From Actinacidiphila alni (GTDB lineage: Bacteria; Actinomycetota; Actinomycetes; Streptomycetales; Streptomycetaceae), in assembly GCF_900112845.1 (NCBI RefSeq), contig NZ_FONG01000028.1, positions 32,139 to 96,138 on the forward strand: a stretch of 64,000 nucleotides of DNA. The letters are read 5' to 3'. A program made the position numbers and the translations under genes. Below are positions 18,511-27,286 of the stretch, piece after piece; the first letter of the stretch is position 1, and every line of letters begins with the position of its first letter. The notes under the pieces are model-generated. The model was not told the DNA's origin. It saw only the letters and a list, made by a program, of their open reading frames with translations, and did not search any database.

Positions 18511-18888
18511 TTACGCGGCGGTCCGATCCCGGCCCCGCTGTTCGGACCCCTCGCCCTGGGCAAGGAGACGCTCCAGGCGGTCCGCGAGGACGTCGCCGTC
18601 CGGGCAGAATTCCTCGGCCGCGCAGTCCCGGCAGCCGTCGAGATGCCGCATCGCGGACCGGAACGCATGGGCGAGCTCGGTGAACCACCAGGTCGCGGAC
18701 CCATCGGCGCGGCGCAGGGGAACGACCGTCCCGCCGGGGCCATGGCCCGCCTCCACGAGCAAGCCGTTGCACAGGAGTGCGGCCCCCGTGGAAGGGTCGG
18801 TCAGGACCGGTTCGGCCGAGTCGCTGTCGGACGCGCCGATGGCCGGACAGGGCCGCACATGCGGGCACCAAGGGGATGTGGCGCTCAT
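18511..18888 (-). CDS. DUF5999-like cysteine-containing protein
   Basis: Protein of 125 residues. Its first half matches the streptomycete DUF5999 pattern (CPHVRPCP, then DSDSAEPV and LLCNGLLVE). Usual members are about 65 residues; this one adds a second half with GCRDCAAEEFCPDG, a possible metal-binding Cys cluster, and a helical tail. The ATG at 18888 has GGAGGAGAG seven bases upstream. Divergent from a STAS gene at 19180. Function unknown. Confidence 0.75.
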   Translation of the reverse strand: MSATSPWCPHVRPCPAIGASDSDSAEPVLTDPSTGAALLCNGLLVEAGHGPGGTVVPLRRADGSATWWFTELAHAFRSAMRHLDGCRDCAAEEFCPDGDVLADRLERLLAQGEGSEQRGRDRTAA

Positions 18889-19179
18889 GACAATTCTCTC
18901 CTCCGGGGGCGGGCGTAGTGGTGGCACGCGACAGGGGCCGTCGACGCGGTGCCGTCCCTGCCCGGTGCGGTGACCGGCGGGGTCCGAATGCGCCGACTTG
19001 TCGGTGCGGATTCCCCTGCTCCGGGCGGCTATGCAGATGAGTCTTCGCCCGTCACCGCTCCCCACGACGTCGACGGCCGCGCATGGATCCGCCGAAGCGT
19101 CGTGCCGCCTTTCTGTGTACTCCCGCGCTCCGTGAGCAGCAGTATTTCGATGCTTCTTTCGATGAGGGTGAGGGCGGGC

Positions 19180-19608
19180 GTGGACGGTAGAACGGGTGAC
19201 AGCGGCAGCGGTCGGGCGAGTCAGGGCACCGACAACGGCGCGGGGCGAGCGGGCAGAAGCGGCGAGCGGCGCACCGTAGTGATCGCGGGAGCGGCCGAGC
19301 TGGACTGGGAAGGTTCGCAGAAGTTCGGCGCGGAACTGCAGGCCGCGGTCGACGACGGAGCCGACACCGTGGTCGCGGACCTGTCCGGGACCGTGTTCGC
19401 CGACTCCACCGTGCTGCTCGGACTGCTCACCGCGCACACCGATCTGACCGCGCGCGGAGGACGGCTGATCATCAGCGGCCCGCTCGCGCCACCCGTGCGG
19501 ATGCTCTTCAAGGTGACGGGGGTGTCCGAGCACGTGGACTACGCCGATTCCGTGGACGCGGCCAAGGCGGGCACGGTCAGGACGTCCACGCCCGATCCTG
19601 CATCGTGA
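19180..19608 (+). CDS. STAS-domain protein (anti-sigma antagonist type)
   Basis: Third STAS protein in the window, 142 residues. A Gly/Ser/Arg-rich N-terminal 30 residues is followed by the STAS fold, with the phospho-acceptor serine in FADSTVLLGLLTAH. The GTG at 19180 is chosen because GAGGG lies five bases upstream and the longer open frame to 18949 runs into non-coding sequence. It may partner either RsbW-like ATPase encoded nearby. Confidence 0.75.
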   Translation: MDGRTGDSGSGRASQGTDNGAGRAGRSGERRTVVIAGAAELDWEGSQKFGAELQAAVDDGADTVVADLSGTVFADSTVLLGLLTAHTDLTARGGRLIISGPLAPPVRMLFKVTGVSEHVDYADSVDAAKAGTVRTSTPDPAS

Positions 19609-19717
19609 CGCGCCACCCGTCCGCGGCCGGGCGCCGCCCCCCAGGCGTCTCCGTACGCCGAGCGGGCAGCCGTCCCACGGCGGAACACCCCAATGCGATG
19701 GAGAGGACCGAATCGGC

Positions 19718-19948
19718 GTGAGTGACCTGGAAGATGCGACACCGGCCACCGTGACGCAGGAACTTCCCGTCCTCGACTACAAACACCTGCCGCGGCTCGA
19801 GATCGAACGTCACGTCCTCGGACTCGACGAGGACGCCACCGCGGTCCTGCTGCGTTACGAGTGCGACCACCGTGCCCGTACGCCCGTCATACGGCTGCTC
19901 ACCGCGCGCCTGCGGCACCTACGGGCCGACCGTCGCAAGCAGCCGTGA
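19718..19948 (+). CDS. Hypothetical protein, 76 residues
   Basis: Small charged protein with no recognised domain. An N-terminal acidic part (MSDLEDATPATVTQELPVLDY) leads to helical segments rich in Leu and Arg (RLLTARLRHLRADRRKQ). GTG start at 19718 with GAGAGGA about 11 bases upstream. It follows the STAS gene on the same strand after 109 bases. Confidence 0.6.
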   Translation: MSDLEDATPATVTQELPVLDYKHLPRLEIERHVLGLDEDATAVLLRYECDHRARTPVIRLLTARLRHLRADRRKQP

Positions 19949-20057
19949 CGGCCGCACCGGGGCGACGGGCCGGGAAGCCCGGGTGCCGGGTGCGTGCCGG
20001 CCTGCGACGAGCGGGGGAACGCCTCCGTCGCGGGGGCCGTCCGCCCCGCCGGAGCGG

Positions 20058-20513
20058 TCACTCCCGACCGGGCGGCCGGGCCGAGTGGTCGGGATGGCCG
20101 TGGGTGCGACGGGACTCCTTCATCTCGGCCTCCTGGATATGGCGCCTGCCGTCCGCCAGGTCCGCGCGGATCCGCTCCTCGATACGGCGGAAGGGTTCGT
20201 AGTACGTGTCGTCGTACGCCTCGACCATCTGGAAGGTCCAGTAACCCGGCAGCACATTGCGGCCGACGACCTCGTGTTCGAGCAGATCCGCATGGTCGGT
20301 ATGGCCCGCCTCCCGCAGACGCGTCACCGCCTCGCCCAGCCGCAGGTCCGCCCCGCCGGTGAGCTGGTGGAAGTCGTAGAGCCTGCCACGGGCCCGCTCC
20401 ACCGTCTCCAGAGCCTCCGAGAGGATTCCGAGGGCCTCCACCGACGCGTCGGTCATGCCGGGCGGACGCCGATTCGCTGCCTCGGGGCTTCGGGTCTGTT
20501 CGTCATGGGTCAT
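20058..20513 (-). CDS. Hypothetical helical protein, 151 residues
   Basis: Largely alpha-helical soluble protein, conserved-looking but not assigned. The centre (EALGILSEALETVERARGRL, then DFHQLTGGADLRLGEAV) resembles short coiled segments; MVEAYDDTYYEPFRRIEERI follows. The ATG at 20513 has GGGGAAGG upstream. Both termini are low in complexity. No membrane segment or catalytic motif. Confidence 0.65.
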   Translation of the reverse strand: MTHDEQTRSPEAANRRPPGMTDASVEALGILSEALETVERARGRLYDFHQLTGGADLRLGEAVTRLREAGHTDHADLLEHEVVGRNVLPGYWTFQMVEAYDDTYYEPFRRIEERIRADLADGRRHIQEAEMKESRRTHGHPDHSARPPGRE

Positions 20514-20875
20514 GTGCGAGACCTTCCCCGTGCGCGCGGTCCCATGACGGATGTCAGCCGAAGGGGGCAGAGCGCTTGCCGGTCGTCCGGCCAGGACTCC
20601 GCCGTGTGCCGTGGACCAGCGGAACGGCTGCCCGTGAGTCCGTCACGAAAGGCTCCGCTGCGAACAAGTGGTCGATCGCCCGCATGATCGCGCCGTTCGC
20701 GGCGAGACGACACTGCGGCGGCCGGTTTCCTCGCAATGCCCCTCGGAGGCGGGCCGCCGGCCCGCCGTCGCACACTGGCGACGCGGCGGCGGGCACTCAT
20801 CGGCTTCGTACGCGAGCGTCACCGTCCCGGGACGTCGCTGTGCGGCGGCGGATCGGTCCACCGTACGACGAGGGC
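20514..20875. other. Intergenic region, no gene assigned
   Basis: Several short frames are open on the minus strand, for example one beginning MRAIDHLFAAEPFV near 20684, but none has a ribosome site together with sustained coding bias. A small decayed gene is possible. Confidence 0.35.
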
Positions 20876-21166
20876 TCACGAGCCGTTCGCTCGGCGGCGG
20901 GCCCGCCGGATACGGATCGGGCCGTGAGCCTGGGCCCGGGTGATCGGACGACCGGCCCTGGTGACCTCGACCTCACCGGCGTCGGCCAGGCGCCAGGCGG
21001 CCTGACGGGTCCGCTCCATCAGCTCACGCCACCCGTCGTCCTGGCCTGCGTACGCCTCCCGGGCGGCATCGGAGGGACAGATCGACGAGTCCGGTCCCCG
21101 CCGGTCCAGCAGATCCACGATGACGCGTTCGAGCGACCGGTCGGTGGTCCGCTCGTCCCTGGTCAC
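20876..21166 (-). CDS. DUF3253-domain protein
   Basis: Protein of 96 residues covering the DUF3253 domain: VIVDLLDRRGPDSSICPSDA, then WRELMERTRQAAWRLADAGE and HGPIRIRR. A winged-helix-like fold is likely. GTG at 21166 matches the family's N-terminus; the frame stays open to 21298 but the extension is Pro/Arg-rich. The ribosome site is weak. It directly follows the recQ relic on the same strand. Confidence 0.75.
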   Translation of the reverse strand: MTRDERTTDRSLERVIVDLLDRRGPDSSICPSDAAREAYAGQDDGWRELMERTRQAAWRLADAGEVEVTRAGRPITRAQAHGPIRIRRARRRANGS

Positions 21167-21335
21167 CCGCCGAGTGTCGCATGTGGGCGGTGAGCGCGCC
21201 GGGCAGACGGGAGGCGCCCGGCGCACGACCGGTTCAGCCGGGGGAGCGCCCCATCTGACAGGGGGCACCGGACGGCCGCCGCCCACCGCTCGGTCCACGG
21301 TGCCGCGGGCCCAGGGCGGCCTCGGCGGGTGGTGC

Positions 21336-22429
21336 TCATCCGACGGTCAGGAGACCGTTCCTCGGCACGGCATCGATGGAGAGCGTGCGGTAGCCGGCGG
21401 TGTCGAAGAGCACCGTCACCTGTCCGTCGTCGGCGCTCATCACCGAGCCGTCGCCCCAATGCGCATGGAGCACGCAGATGCCGGGGGCCGGAAGGGGTGC
21501 TCCTCGTCCGCGCAGGAGTCGTCCGCGGGGCCGGCCCCCTACCTCCGGTGCCGGACAGGACGTCGGGACCTCCGCCGTCGTCACGGCGGGCACGGTCCGC
21601 GGCCACGCACCGATCGCACGTGCCGCACTCGTCGGAGTGTTCCTGGCCGAAGTAGCCGAGCAGGAAGCGGCGACGGCATTTCGCGGTCTCCGCGTAACCG
21701 CGCATCATCTCGACGCGGGAGCGCTCCATCTGCTGGTGCGCGTCGCTGAGTTCGACGGCCTGCTGGGCCACGCGGGCCGCGGGCACGTGGTCGGTCGCCG
21801 CGACGCGGCCGTTGTCCATGGTGCGGACGGCATCGACCTGACCCAGGAGGTCGACCACCGCGGTGGCCCGGCTGGCGGTCAGATAGGTCTCGTCGCGCAG
21901 TTCGCCCGGACGGACGGGCCCTCGTGGTCCTCTAGGGAGTTCGCCACCTGGTCCACCGGGTCGGGGTCGACCGAGCCCGCGGCGAAGAAGCGTTGCATGG
22001 CGAGGTCCTTCGCCCGGAACGCGAGGATCGCGCGAGCCGCCTGTCCCTCGCGGCCCGCCCGGCCGATCTCCTGGTAGGAGGCGTCCAGCGACCCGGGCAC
22101 CGAGGCGTGCAGGACGAACCGGACGTCTGGCTTGTCGATGCCCATGCCGAAGGCGGATGTCGCCACCACCACGTCCAGCGAGCCTTCGAGGAATCCGTCG
22201 TGCACGCCGTCGCGGTCGGCCGACGACATCCCGGCGTGGTACGCCGCCAGGTCGAAAATTCGCGGCGACCGCGTTGGTGCCGGCGCGGTCGACGAGCGCC
22301 TGTACCTTGGTCGCGCTGGAGCGCGACCAAGGGTGACACGACGATCGTGGGGCCGGTCATCAGCAGGCCGGGCACCTGTTACACCGCGGACTTGCCCGCA
22401 CCGGTGGGCATCACGACCAACGCCTCGGT
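21336..22429 (-). pseudogene. recQ-family helicase, degraded
   Basis: Remnant of a RecQ ATP-dependent helicase spread over three frames. Reading along the minus strand: it starts abruptly at motif I (VVMPTGAGKSAV); an in-frame TAA at 22381-22379 replaces the expected Tyr; VVSPLVALQRDQ follows; then the sequence jumps, without the DEAH box, to the motif IV-VI region (AYHAGMSSADRD, FGMGIDKPDVR, QEIGRAGREG). A frameshift near 21900 precedes RDETYLTASRA and the zinc module (KCRRRFLLGYFG, CGTCDRC). Another shift precedes the C-terminal HAHWGDGSVMSADDGQVTVL. Losses: 5' end, an internal segment of several hundred bases, one nonsense change and at least two frameshifts. Confidence 0.88.
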
Positions 22430-22719
22430 CAGCGGGCCGGTCCCGGAGCACCGGATCGGCGGCTGCGGGCGAGAGCCAGTGCGGCTGCCATGGCCGTCAG
22501 CGTCCCGGCGGCGAACAGTGCCGGCCGGTGCAGGCCCACCGCTGCGACAACGGCGGTCGCGGTACCGACCGCGAGGACGAGGGCCACCACGGCGGTGCTC
22601 CAGATCCGGCCGGGGTGCGGGCTCACGCCGAGGGCGCGGGCCAGGCGCCGGTCGGCGGCGAGACCGCGTTCGATGTCCGACAAGATGCGCAGTTCGCGTT
22701 CCGTCAGGCTCGTGCTCAT
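22429..22719 (-). CDS. DUF3040 membrane protein
   Basis: Protein of 96 residues. The cytoplasmic N-terminus LTERELRILSDIERGLAADR is the DUF3040 signature, followed by two membrane helices (about 42-62 and 66-85) and a short basic tail. ATG at 22719 with GAGGGG upstream. Its stop touches the start of the recQ relic, so the deletion that removed the 5' end of recQ ends at this gene, and the C-terminus may itself be altered. Confidence 0.8.
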   Translation of the reverse strand: MSTSLTERELRILSDIERGLAADRRLARALGVSPHPGRIWSTAVVALVLAVGTATAVVAAVGLHRPALFAAGTLTAMAAALALARSRRSGAPGPAR

Positions 22720-22890
22720 CCTGGCCGCCCCTCACCCGTACCCCGATGTGACAAGGGAATTCCTGCCCCGTGGACGGGCCCCCAATGCAGAGCGGGAAAG
22801 GCCGGGCGGCGCGCCCCGGCACCCCGGGAGCGTTCCGACGCGCATATTCCGTGAATCGGCGGGAACGCGGCCCGGCGGAGGTTGATAATC

Positions 22891-23061
22891 ATGGGACCGT
22901 TGCTTCTCGTTCTTCTGCTCGCCCTCATTCTCTTCGGCGCGGGATTCGCGCTGAAGATTCTGTGGTGGGTCGCCGTCGTCGTCCTGGTGCTGTGGCTGCT
23001 GGGCTTCGTCATGCGCGGCACGCACTCCAGTGGGCGCCGTCATCGCTGGTATCGCTGGTAA
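22891..23061 (+). CDS. Small hydrophobic membrane protein, 56 residues
   Basis: One or two tightly packed membrane helices (MGPLLLVLLLALILFGAGFA, then WWVAVVVLVLWLLGFVMRG) and a basic tail ending RHRWYRW. It matches a widespread streptomycete family annotated only as 'hydrophobic protein'. GGAGG is about nine bases before the ATG and the gene ends in TAA. Divergent from the DUF3040 gene and followed at once by a strong terminator. Confidence 0.85.
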   Translation: MGPLLLVLLLALILFGAGFALKILWWVAVVVLVLWLLGFVMRGTHSSGRRHRWYRW

Positions 23062-23078
23062 TACGAAACCGGAGTACG

Positions 23079-23117
23079 AAGGGTGGGCCGCCGGATCCGA
23101 TCCGGCGGCCCACCCTT
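23079..23117 (+). terminator. Strong hairpin terminator
   Basis: Perfect 18-bp stem (AAGGGTGGGCCGCCGGAT at 23079-23096 with 23100-23117) and a 3-base loop, 17 bases past the TAA of the small hydrophobic protein gene, followed by a short T-rich stretch. It may also act for the opposite strand. Confidence 0.85.
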
Positions 23118-23330
23118 TCTCCGTCCCACGACGGGAGATTGTTCCCGGGTGATCCGGCCCGTCTCCGCGGCACGGGGTAATCTTCCTGTGAGCCGGGACG
23201 GTGCCGGGATTGCAGTGGTCCTGCAACCTCCACCCGGCATCGTCCCGGCCGCCGAGGCGCACCGGGTTCCGGCTCGGTACGTCCCCGCGGGTCATCACCC
23301 GCGCACGGCGTCACACGGCGTCAGACGATG

Positions 23331-24176
23331 TCACACGACGTCCGTGAGGCGCTCTACCTGGCCCGGATCCCGGCCGTAGCAGTACAGCATGACCTCGTCG
23401 GCGCCGAGGTCGGCGAAGCCGGCGATCGCCGTACGGATCCCGGCCGGCGTGGTGAGCATGCCCGCCACCATCCGATCGGCCATGCCGGTGAACGCGTAGT
23501 ACGCGGCCATGGCGGTGCGGGCGTCGTCGACGACGCGGTCGGGGCCGAGCGCGACGTTCACCTGTGCGACAAGGCGCGGCTTCCCTTCGCGGCCGTACCG
23601 CTTCCAGGACGCCCGGGCGGTGTCGAAGAGTCCGCCCGCCCAGGAGGGCGGCGCGGCGGCGAGAAAGCCGTCGCCCCAGCGGCCGACGCGTGCGATCGCG
23701 GCGGGCTTGAAGCCGCCGAACAGCACTTCGGGACCGCCCGGTCGGGCGGGTGCGGGACCGATCGGGCCGACACCGTCCCCGTACGGCTCGCCGGACCACA
23801 GACGGCGCATGACCGCCATCTGGGCGTCGAGGCGCCGGCCCCGGGTGCGCATGTCGACACCGGAGACCTGATGGTCGTCGCCCCTGCCGCCGATTCCCAG
23901 ACCGAGCACGAGGCGGCCGCCGGTCATCCGGTCCAAGGTGGCGGACTGCTTGGCGAGGAGGGCGGCATCACGCAGGGGCGCGAGCAGCACCTCTGTCTGG
24001 AGACGGATGCGGGTGGTGGCGCCCGCGAGGACGGCGAGCGCCACCAGAGGTTCAGGATTGTCGTAGACGAGCCGGTCGAGCAGGCCGAGGGTGCTGAAGG
24101 GCCCGGCGTCCGCGCACCGGGCCCATGTCAGCAAGGCGGCGGGGTCGGCGATGGGCAGACCGATACCCACGTTCAT
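23331..24176 (-). CDS. LLM-class flavin/F420-dependent oxidoreductase
   Basis: Luciferase-like TIM-barrel enzyme of 281 residues (MNVGIGLPIADP, later LGLGIGGRGDDHQVSG and VLFGGFKPAAIARVGRWGDG). Substrate unknown. The ATG at 24176 has GGAGG eight bases upstream, better than the longer frame to 24299. It shares a 308-base divergent region with a secreted protein gene. Only distantly related to the enzyme at 9397-10377. Confidence 0.85.
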   Translation of the reverse strand: MNVGIGLPIADPAALLTWARCADAGPFSTLGLLDRLVYDNPEPLVALAVLAGATTRIRLQTEVLLAPLRDAALLAKQSATLDRMTGGRLVLGLGIGGRGDDHQVSGVDMRTRGRRLDAQMAVMRRLWSGEPYGDGVGPIGPAPARPGGPEVLFGGFKPAAIARVGRWGDGFLAAAPPSWAGGLFDTARASWKRYGREGKPRLVAQVNVALGPDRVVDDARTAMAAYYAFTGMADRMVAGMLTTPAGIRTAIAGFADLGADEVMLYCYGRDPGQVERLTDVV

Positions 24177-24484
24177 GAAGGAGACCTCCGAAAAGAAGGG
24201 ACGGCAATGACAGTTGCCGCCCCTTCTGCACCCCACTGAGGTGGGACGTTCCCGCTCTGCGGCGTGCTTCCGAGGAACGTCGGATCGAAGTGGTGTCACC
24301 TTAGAGCGGTCCTGCCCGCCGGGACAACGCGATATCGCGGCCCGAGGACCGACGGCCCAGCGGTCCTCGGTGGCGGGATCGATCTTGCCGGTCCTGATGT
24401 TCGTCAGGGTCGAACCGGCCCGAGGACGGCCTAGCGTCGGCGGTGACGGTCGGCGGGCCCGGCCGCGGACGGAGGGACACCATC
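24177..24484. promoter_or_regulatory. Divergent intergenic region with two palindromes
   Basis: Contains a perfect 12-bp palindrome CGCGATATCGCG (24328-24339) and, close by, an inverted repeat CCGAGGACCG (24342-24351) and CGGTCCTCGG (24361-24370) with a 9-base loop. These sit mid-way between divergent genes and could be operators or a leader hairpin. No coding sequence seen. Confidence 0.45.
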
Positions 24485-24859
24485 ATGCGCAGGACCACCT
24501 GGAAAGCCGCCGCGCTCGCCATCGTCACCGCGGCGGTGGCGGCATTGGGCACCGGCGGGGCACATGCGGCGGACGGGACCGTTCACGGCTGCCCCAGCGG
24601 GGCGGTCTGCATCTATCCCGAGGGCGCGAGCATCCTCACCAGCACGCCGACGGACTTCTTCTACAGCTACGGTGCCCACAACCTCCACAACCAGTTCGGC
24701 GTCCACGACGTGTTCAACAACCAGTACGGCAGTCTCAACGCCACCGCTCAGCTGTGCACCGGCTACAACGGCGTGAACTGTGTGACCACCATCGGACTGC
24801 ACGGAAACGGCATGTTCGACCTGACACCGATCAATTCGATCGTCCTGAACCGCCCGTGA
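24485..24859 (+). CDS. Secreted peptidase-inhibitor (I36-like) family protein
   Basis: Exported protein of 124 residues: Sec signal 1-31 (basic MRRTTWK, hydrophobic core, AHA), then CPSGAVCIYPEGAS, the opening motif of the streptomycete inhibitor-I36-like family. Four cysteines could form two disulfides. Its partner protease, if any, is unknown. A longer member fused to FG-GAP repeats is at 40302-41546. Start ATG at 24485; the ribosome site GGAGGGACACC is just upstream. Confidence 0.75.
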   Translation: MRRTTWKAAALAIVTAAVAALGTGGAHAADGTVHGCPSGAVCIYPEGASILTSTPTDFFYSYGAHNLHNQFGVHDVFNNQYGSLNATAQLCTGYNGVNCVTTIGLHGNGMFDLTPINSIVLNRP

Positions 24860-24922
24860 AGCTCGGCGTCGCGGCAACCGTCGGCAACCGTTTCGAGGAG
24901 GCCGCGGTCACGCGGCAGGCCA

Positions 24923-25513
24923 TCATTCGACGGTGCCGACTCCCGCGTCGGGCAAGGACTTGAGTTCGTCCTTGCTCAGTCCGACCCGGATGGTGTCGCC
25001 GACGCGCGTGACATCGGCGAGGGGGATGGCGACGGTCTTGCGTCCCCACAAGTGCCCTTCGGCGAGCAGCACATGGGTGATGGTGTCGCTCTCCGGGTCG
25101 ATGACCAGGCCGTGGACGCGGCCGGTCTCGCCGTCGGTGGCCTCCACACGCTCGCCCCGGCGGATCTGCACGGTGCCCGCGGGGACGCGCTCGCGGGTCA
25201 CGGGGCCCTGGTCGAGGGCGTCGACCGCGGCGCGCGGGGTGCTCATGCCGATGATCGCGGCATTGGGCCCGAAGTAGGGCCAGAGCATGACGCGGTCGGG
25301 GTCGTAGCCGAAGTCGTCGGCGGGGCCGGGGAGGAACTCGGATTGTTCGGCGGGCGCGAGCCGGGCGAATTCTGCGTGATCGCACCGCAGGACGATCTCC
25401 TCGGCCTTCTCCGCGTCCTTGACCACGAGGTCCACCGGCACGAGCCTCAGCGTCTCATGTCCGGGGCCGACAACCAGATGGCGGCGAACCGGCCTCGCCG
25501 TTCTCCCTCGCAC
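24923..25513 (-). CDS. PRC-barrel domain protein, N-terminally shortened
   Basis: Family members are about 220 residues with two PRC-barrel repeats. Here the second repeat is complete (RRGERVEATDGETGRVHGL, then HLWGRKTVAIPLADV). The first retains only its last strand (LVVGPGHETLRLVPVDLV); the expected opening, with the first DG..G turn, is missing or out of frame. The GTG at 25513 is the only plausible upstream start in frame and has no good ribosome site. Either a young pseudogene or a shortened functional protein of about 195 residues. Confidence 0.6.
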   Translation of the reverse strand: MRGRTARPVRRHLVVGPGHETLRLVPVDLVVKDAEKAEEIVLRCDHAEFARLAPAEQSEFLPGPADDFGYDPDRVMLWPYFGPNAAIIGMSTPRAAVDALDQGPVTRERVPAGTVQIRRGERVEATDGETGRVHGLVIDPESDTITHVLLAEGHLWGRKTVAIPLADVTRVGDTIRVGLSKDELKSLPDAGVGTVE

Positions 25514-25976
25514 ACCGGCCGGGCATGGGTGCGCCCGGCCTCCGGGGGGGTGGAGGGCCGGGCGCTGCCGGACGACGATTGCTCGCCGTCGGTCCCCGAG
25601 GGGATAGGGACAGCCTGGGGGTCCGATCGTTCGCCTGCCCGCCGGCCGTGTCGGTATGCACGCCGATCGGGAAATCGTGCGCGGTCCGGGTACGGCTACG
25701 GACAGGCCGGTTCGTTTCCGCCGGTCAAGTGAGGTCCGAGGCGGCATCACATCGTCGTACTCGGGGAGGAGTTCGTCCCACCGGCCCATGGCGTCAGCAC
25801 GTTCACGGCCCGCGAGGTGCGCGGCGAGATCTTCGATATGGATCCGGACGCCCTCTCCGTACACTTTCCCGTGCCCGGCGAGGGCAGCCCGTTCCTGTGC
25901 ATGTCGGCCTGCGCCCATCCGTGAACGGGTGCCTGGAATGCGGCCGGTGGTGGGGCGGGACGGATCGGGGACGAGA
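25514..25976. other. Region with an orphan coding-like fragment
   Basis: From about 25733 to 25924 the plus strand has an open frame with strong G/C third-position bias (GEEFVPPAHGVSTFTAREV, then GEIFDMDPDALSVHFPVPGE) ending in TGA, but no start codon follows the upstream in-frame TGA at 25730. It looks like the 3' end of a lost gene. Together with the shortened PRC-barrel gene it marks a local deletion or rearrangement. The rest is empty. Confidence 0.4.
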
Positions 25977-27005
25977 GTGCGGGTCGGCGGTCTGCTGTGG
26001 TGGGCTCTGGACGAGATCCGGGTGCGGGTGACCGGTCGCAGTGCCCGGTTCTCGCAGGTGGTGCTCGAACTGGCCTGGAATCCGGGTCCCGGCGCCGACA
26101 ACGCGCTCGCCGCGGACGTCCTGAGGGGCGGGTTCGCGAAACGGGCACAGCTGTGGGCGCCGACCGGATCGGTCGTATTCGTGGCTCCTGGAGCGGGTGC
26201 GCACCCGGGGGTGGAGCCGGCGGTGGAAGCGGCCCGGGGACTGTGGCCGGAGGCGGTGGTCACGGTGGTGGACGAGGCGGTCGCCGCCCTCGCCGGGGCG
26301 GCCCTGGGGACGGAGCCGTGCGCCTGCGTCGTGGTGCATCTGGACGCGCGGCGTACCTCGGTGGCCGTTGTCGCCGGGCGCGAGGTGGGGATGGCCCGCC
26401 TGGTACCCGGCGGCGCGTTGGGCCTGGCCGAGGCGGTGGCCGGGCACGCGTGGACCAGGCACCGGCTGGAGGTCGGGCACGAGGAGGCATGGGCGGCCGT
26501 CGTGCACGGCGGCGCGTTCGCCCCGTCGCCGCCGGGGCGTGAACCCGGGCCCGTTCACGGGGCGCGGATCATCGGGTACGGCCTATGCCCACGGCGGTCG
26601 GAGACGGTCGTCCTGTCGTCGGCCGAACTGCGCGAGGTCATGGGTCCCGCATACCGGGCGGTGGGAGATGCCGTGGCCCGGGTGCTGCGTGAGGTTCCGC
26701 CGGACACCGCTCGCCGGGCGGCGCACGGGGGATTGCTGCTGACCGGCCCTCACCCGCCGGGGGTCGAGGACCGCGTGGCGGATCTCACCGGGCTCACCGT
26801 GCACCGGGTGGCGGAACCGGACGCAGGGTTCGATCACCCCCAGGTTCTCCTGGACGGGGTGGACCGGCTGCTCGCCGCGAATCCTCCCGCCCCTGCCGTC
26901 CCCGCGGCCGGCCCGGACCAGGACGACGACGCGTCGCGGCAGAAACCCCTGATGAACCTGCTGCGCCTGCTGCCGCCACACGGCCCGGACGCGGGCGACT
27001 GGTAG
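25977..27005 (+). CDS. MreB-like actin-fold protein with degenerate nucleotide site
   Basis: Protein of 342 residues following the MreB/Hsp70 ATPase plan: VVFVAPGAGAHPGVEPAVEA (MreB PxG helix), VVDEAVAALAGAALG (MreB EPLAAAIG), a core strand, and GGALGLAEAV (MreB GGD..DEAI). The phosphate-2 loop, normally DxGGGT, reads LDARRT, so ATP binding is probably lost or altered. The C-terminal half is less conserved. GTG at 25977 has GGGG six bases upstream. Streptomycetes keep extra MreB-like proteins for spore-wall work; this could be one, but the link is inferred. Confidence 0.6.
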   Translation: MRVGGLLWWALDEIRVRVTGRSARFSQVVLELAWNPGPGADNALAADVLRGGFAKRAQLWAPTGSVVFVAPGAGAHPGVEPAVEAARGLWPEAVVTVVDEAVAALAGAALGTEPCACVVVHLDARRTSVAVVAGREVGMARLVPGGALGLAEAVAGHAWTRHRLEVGHEEAWAAVVHGGAFAPSPPGREPGPVHGARIIGYGLCPRRSETVVLSSAELREVMGPAYRAVGDAVARVLREVPPDTARRAAHGGLLLTGPHPPGVEDRVADLTGLTVHRVAEPDAGFDHPQVLLDGVDRLLAANPPAPAVPAAGPDQDDDASRQKPLMNLLRLLPPHGPDAGDW

Positions 27006-27286
27006 CCCCGGGCCAGGACCACCGGCACCTCGCGGGTCACCTGCCGCGCCCCGCGCTGACGCCGGGGGAGCGCCACGCCCACGGGAAGCCATCACGCCGC
27101 ATGCGCGGCCGGGCAGTGCGCGGTGCGCAAGGGAGCCGACGCGCGGTGGGCAGGCGGTCGGTCGAAGCTGAGGGCGAGATCTTGCGGAAGGGCGGTCTGT
27201 TGACCCGGGCCGAGCGCGGGCAGACGGACCCTGGAGAGGTCGGACGGTCGGACCTGGTGTCGTCGAGCAGCGAGGAGACGCGGAAC

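Noticed and set aside
20554..20796. Minus-strand ORF with a plausible C-terminus
   Set aside because: No ribosome site and mixed codon bias; at most a decayed gene.
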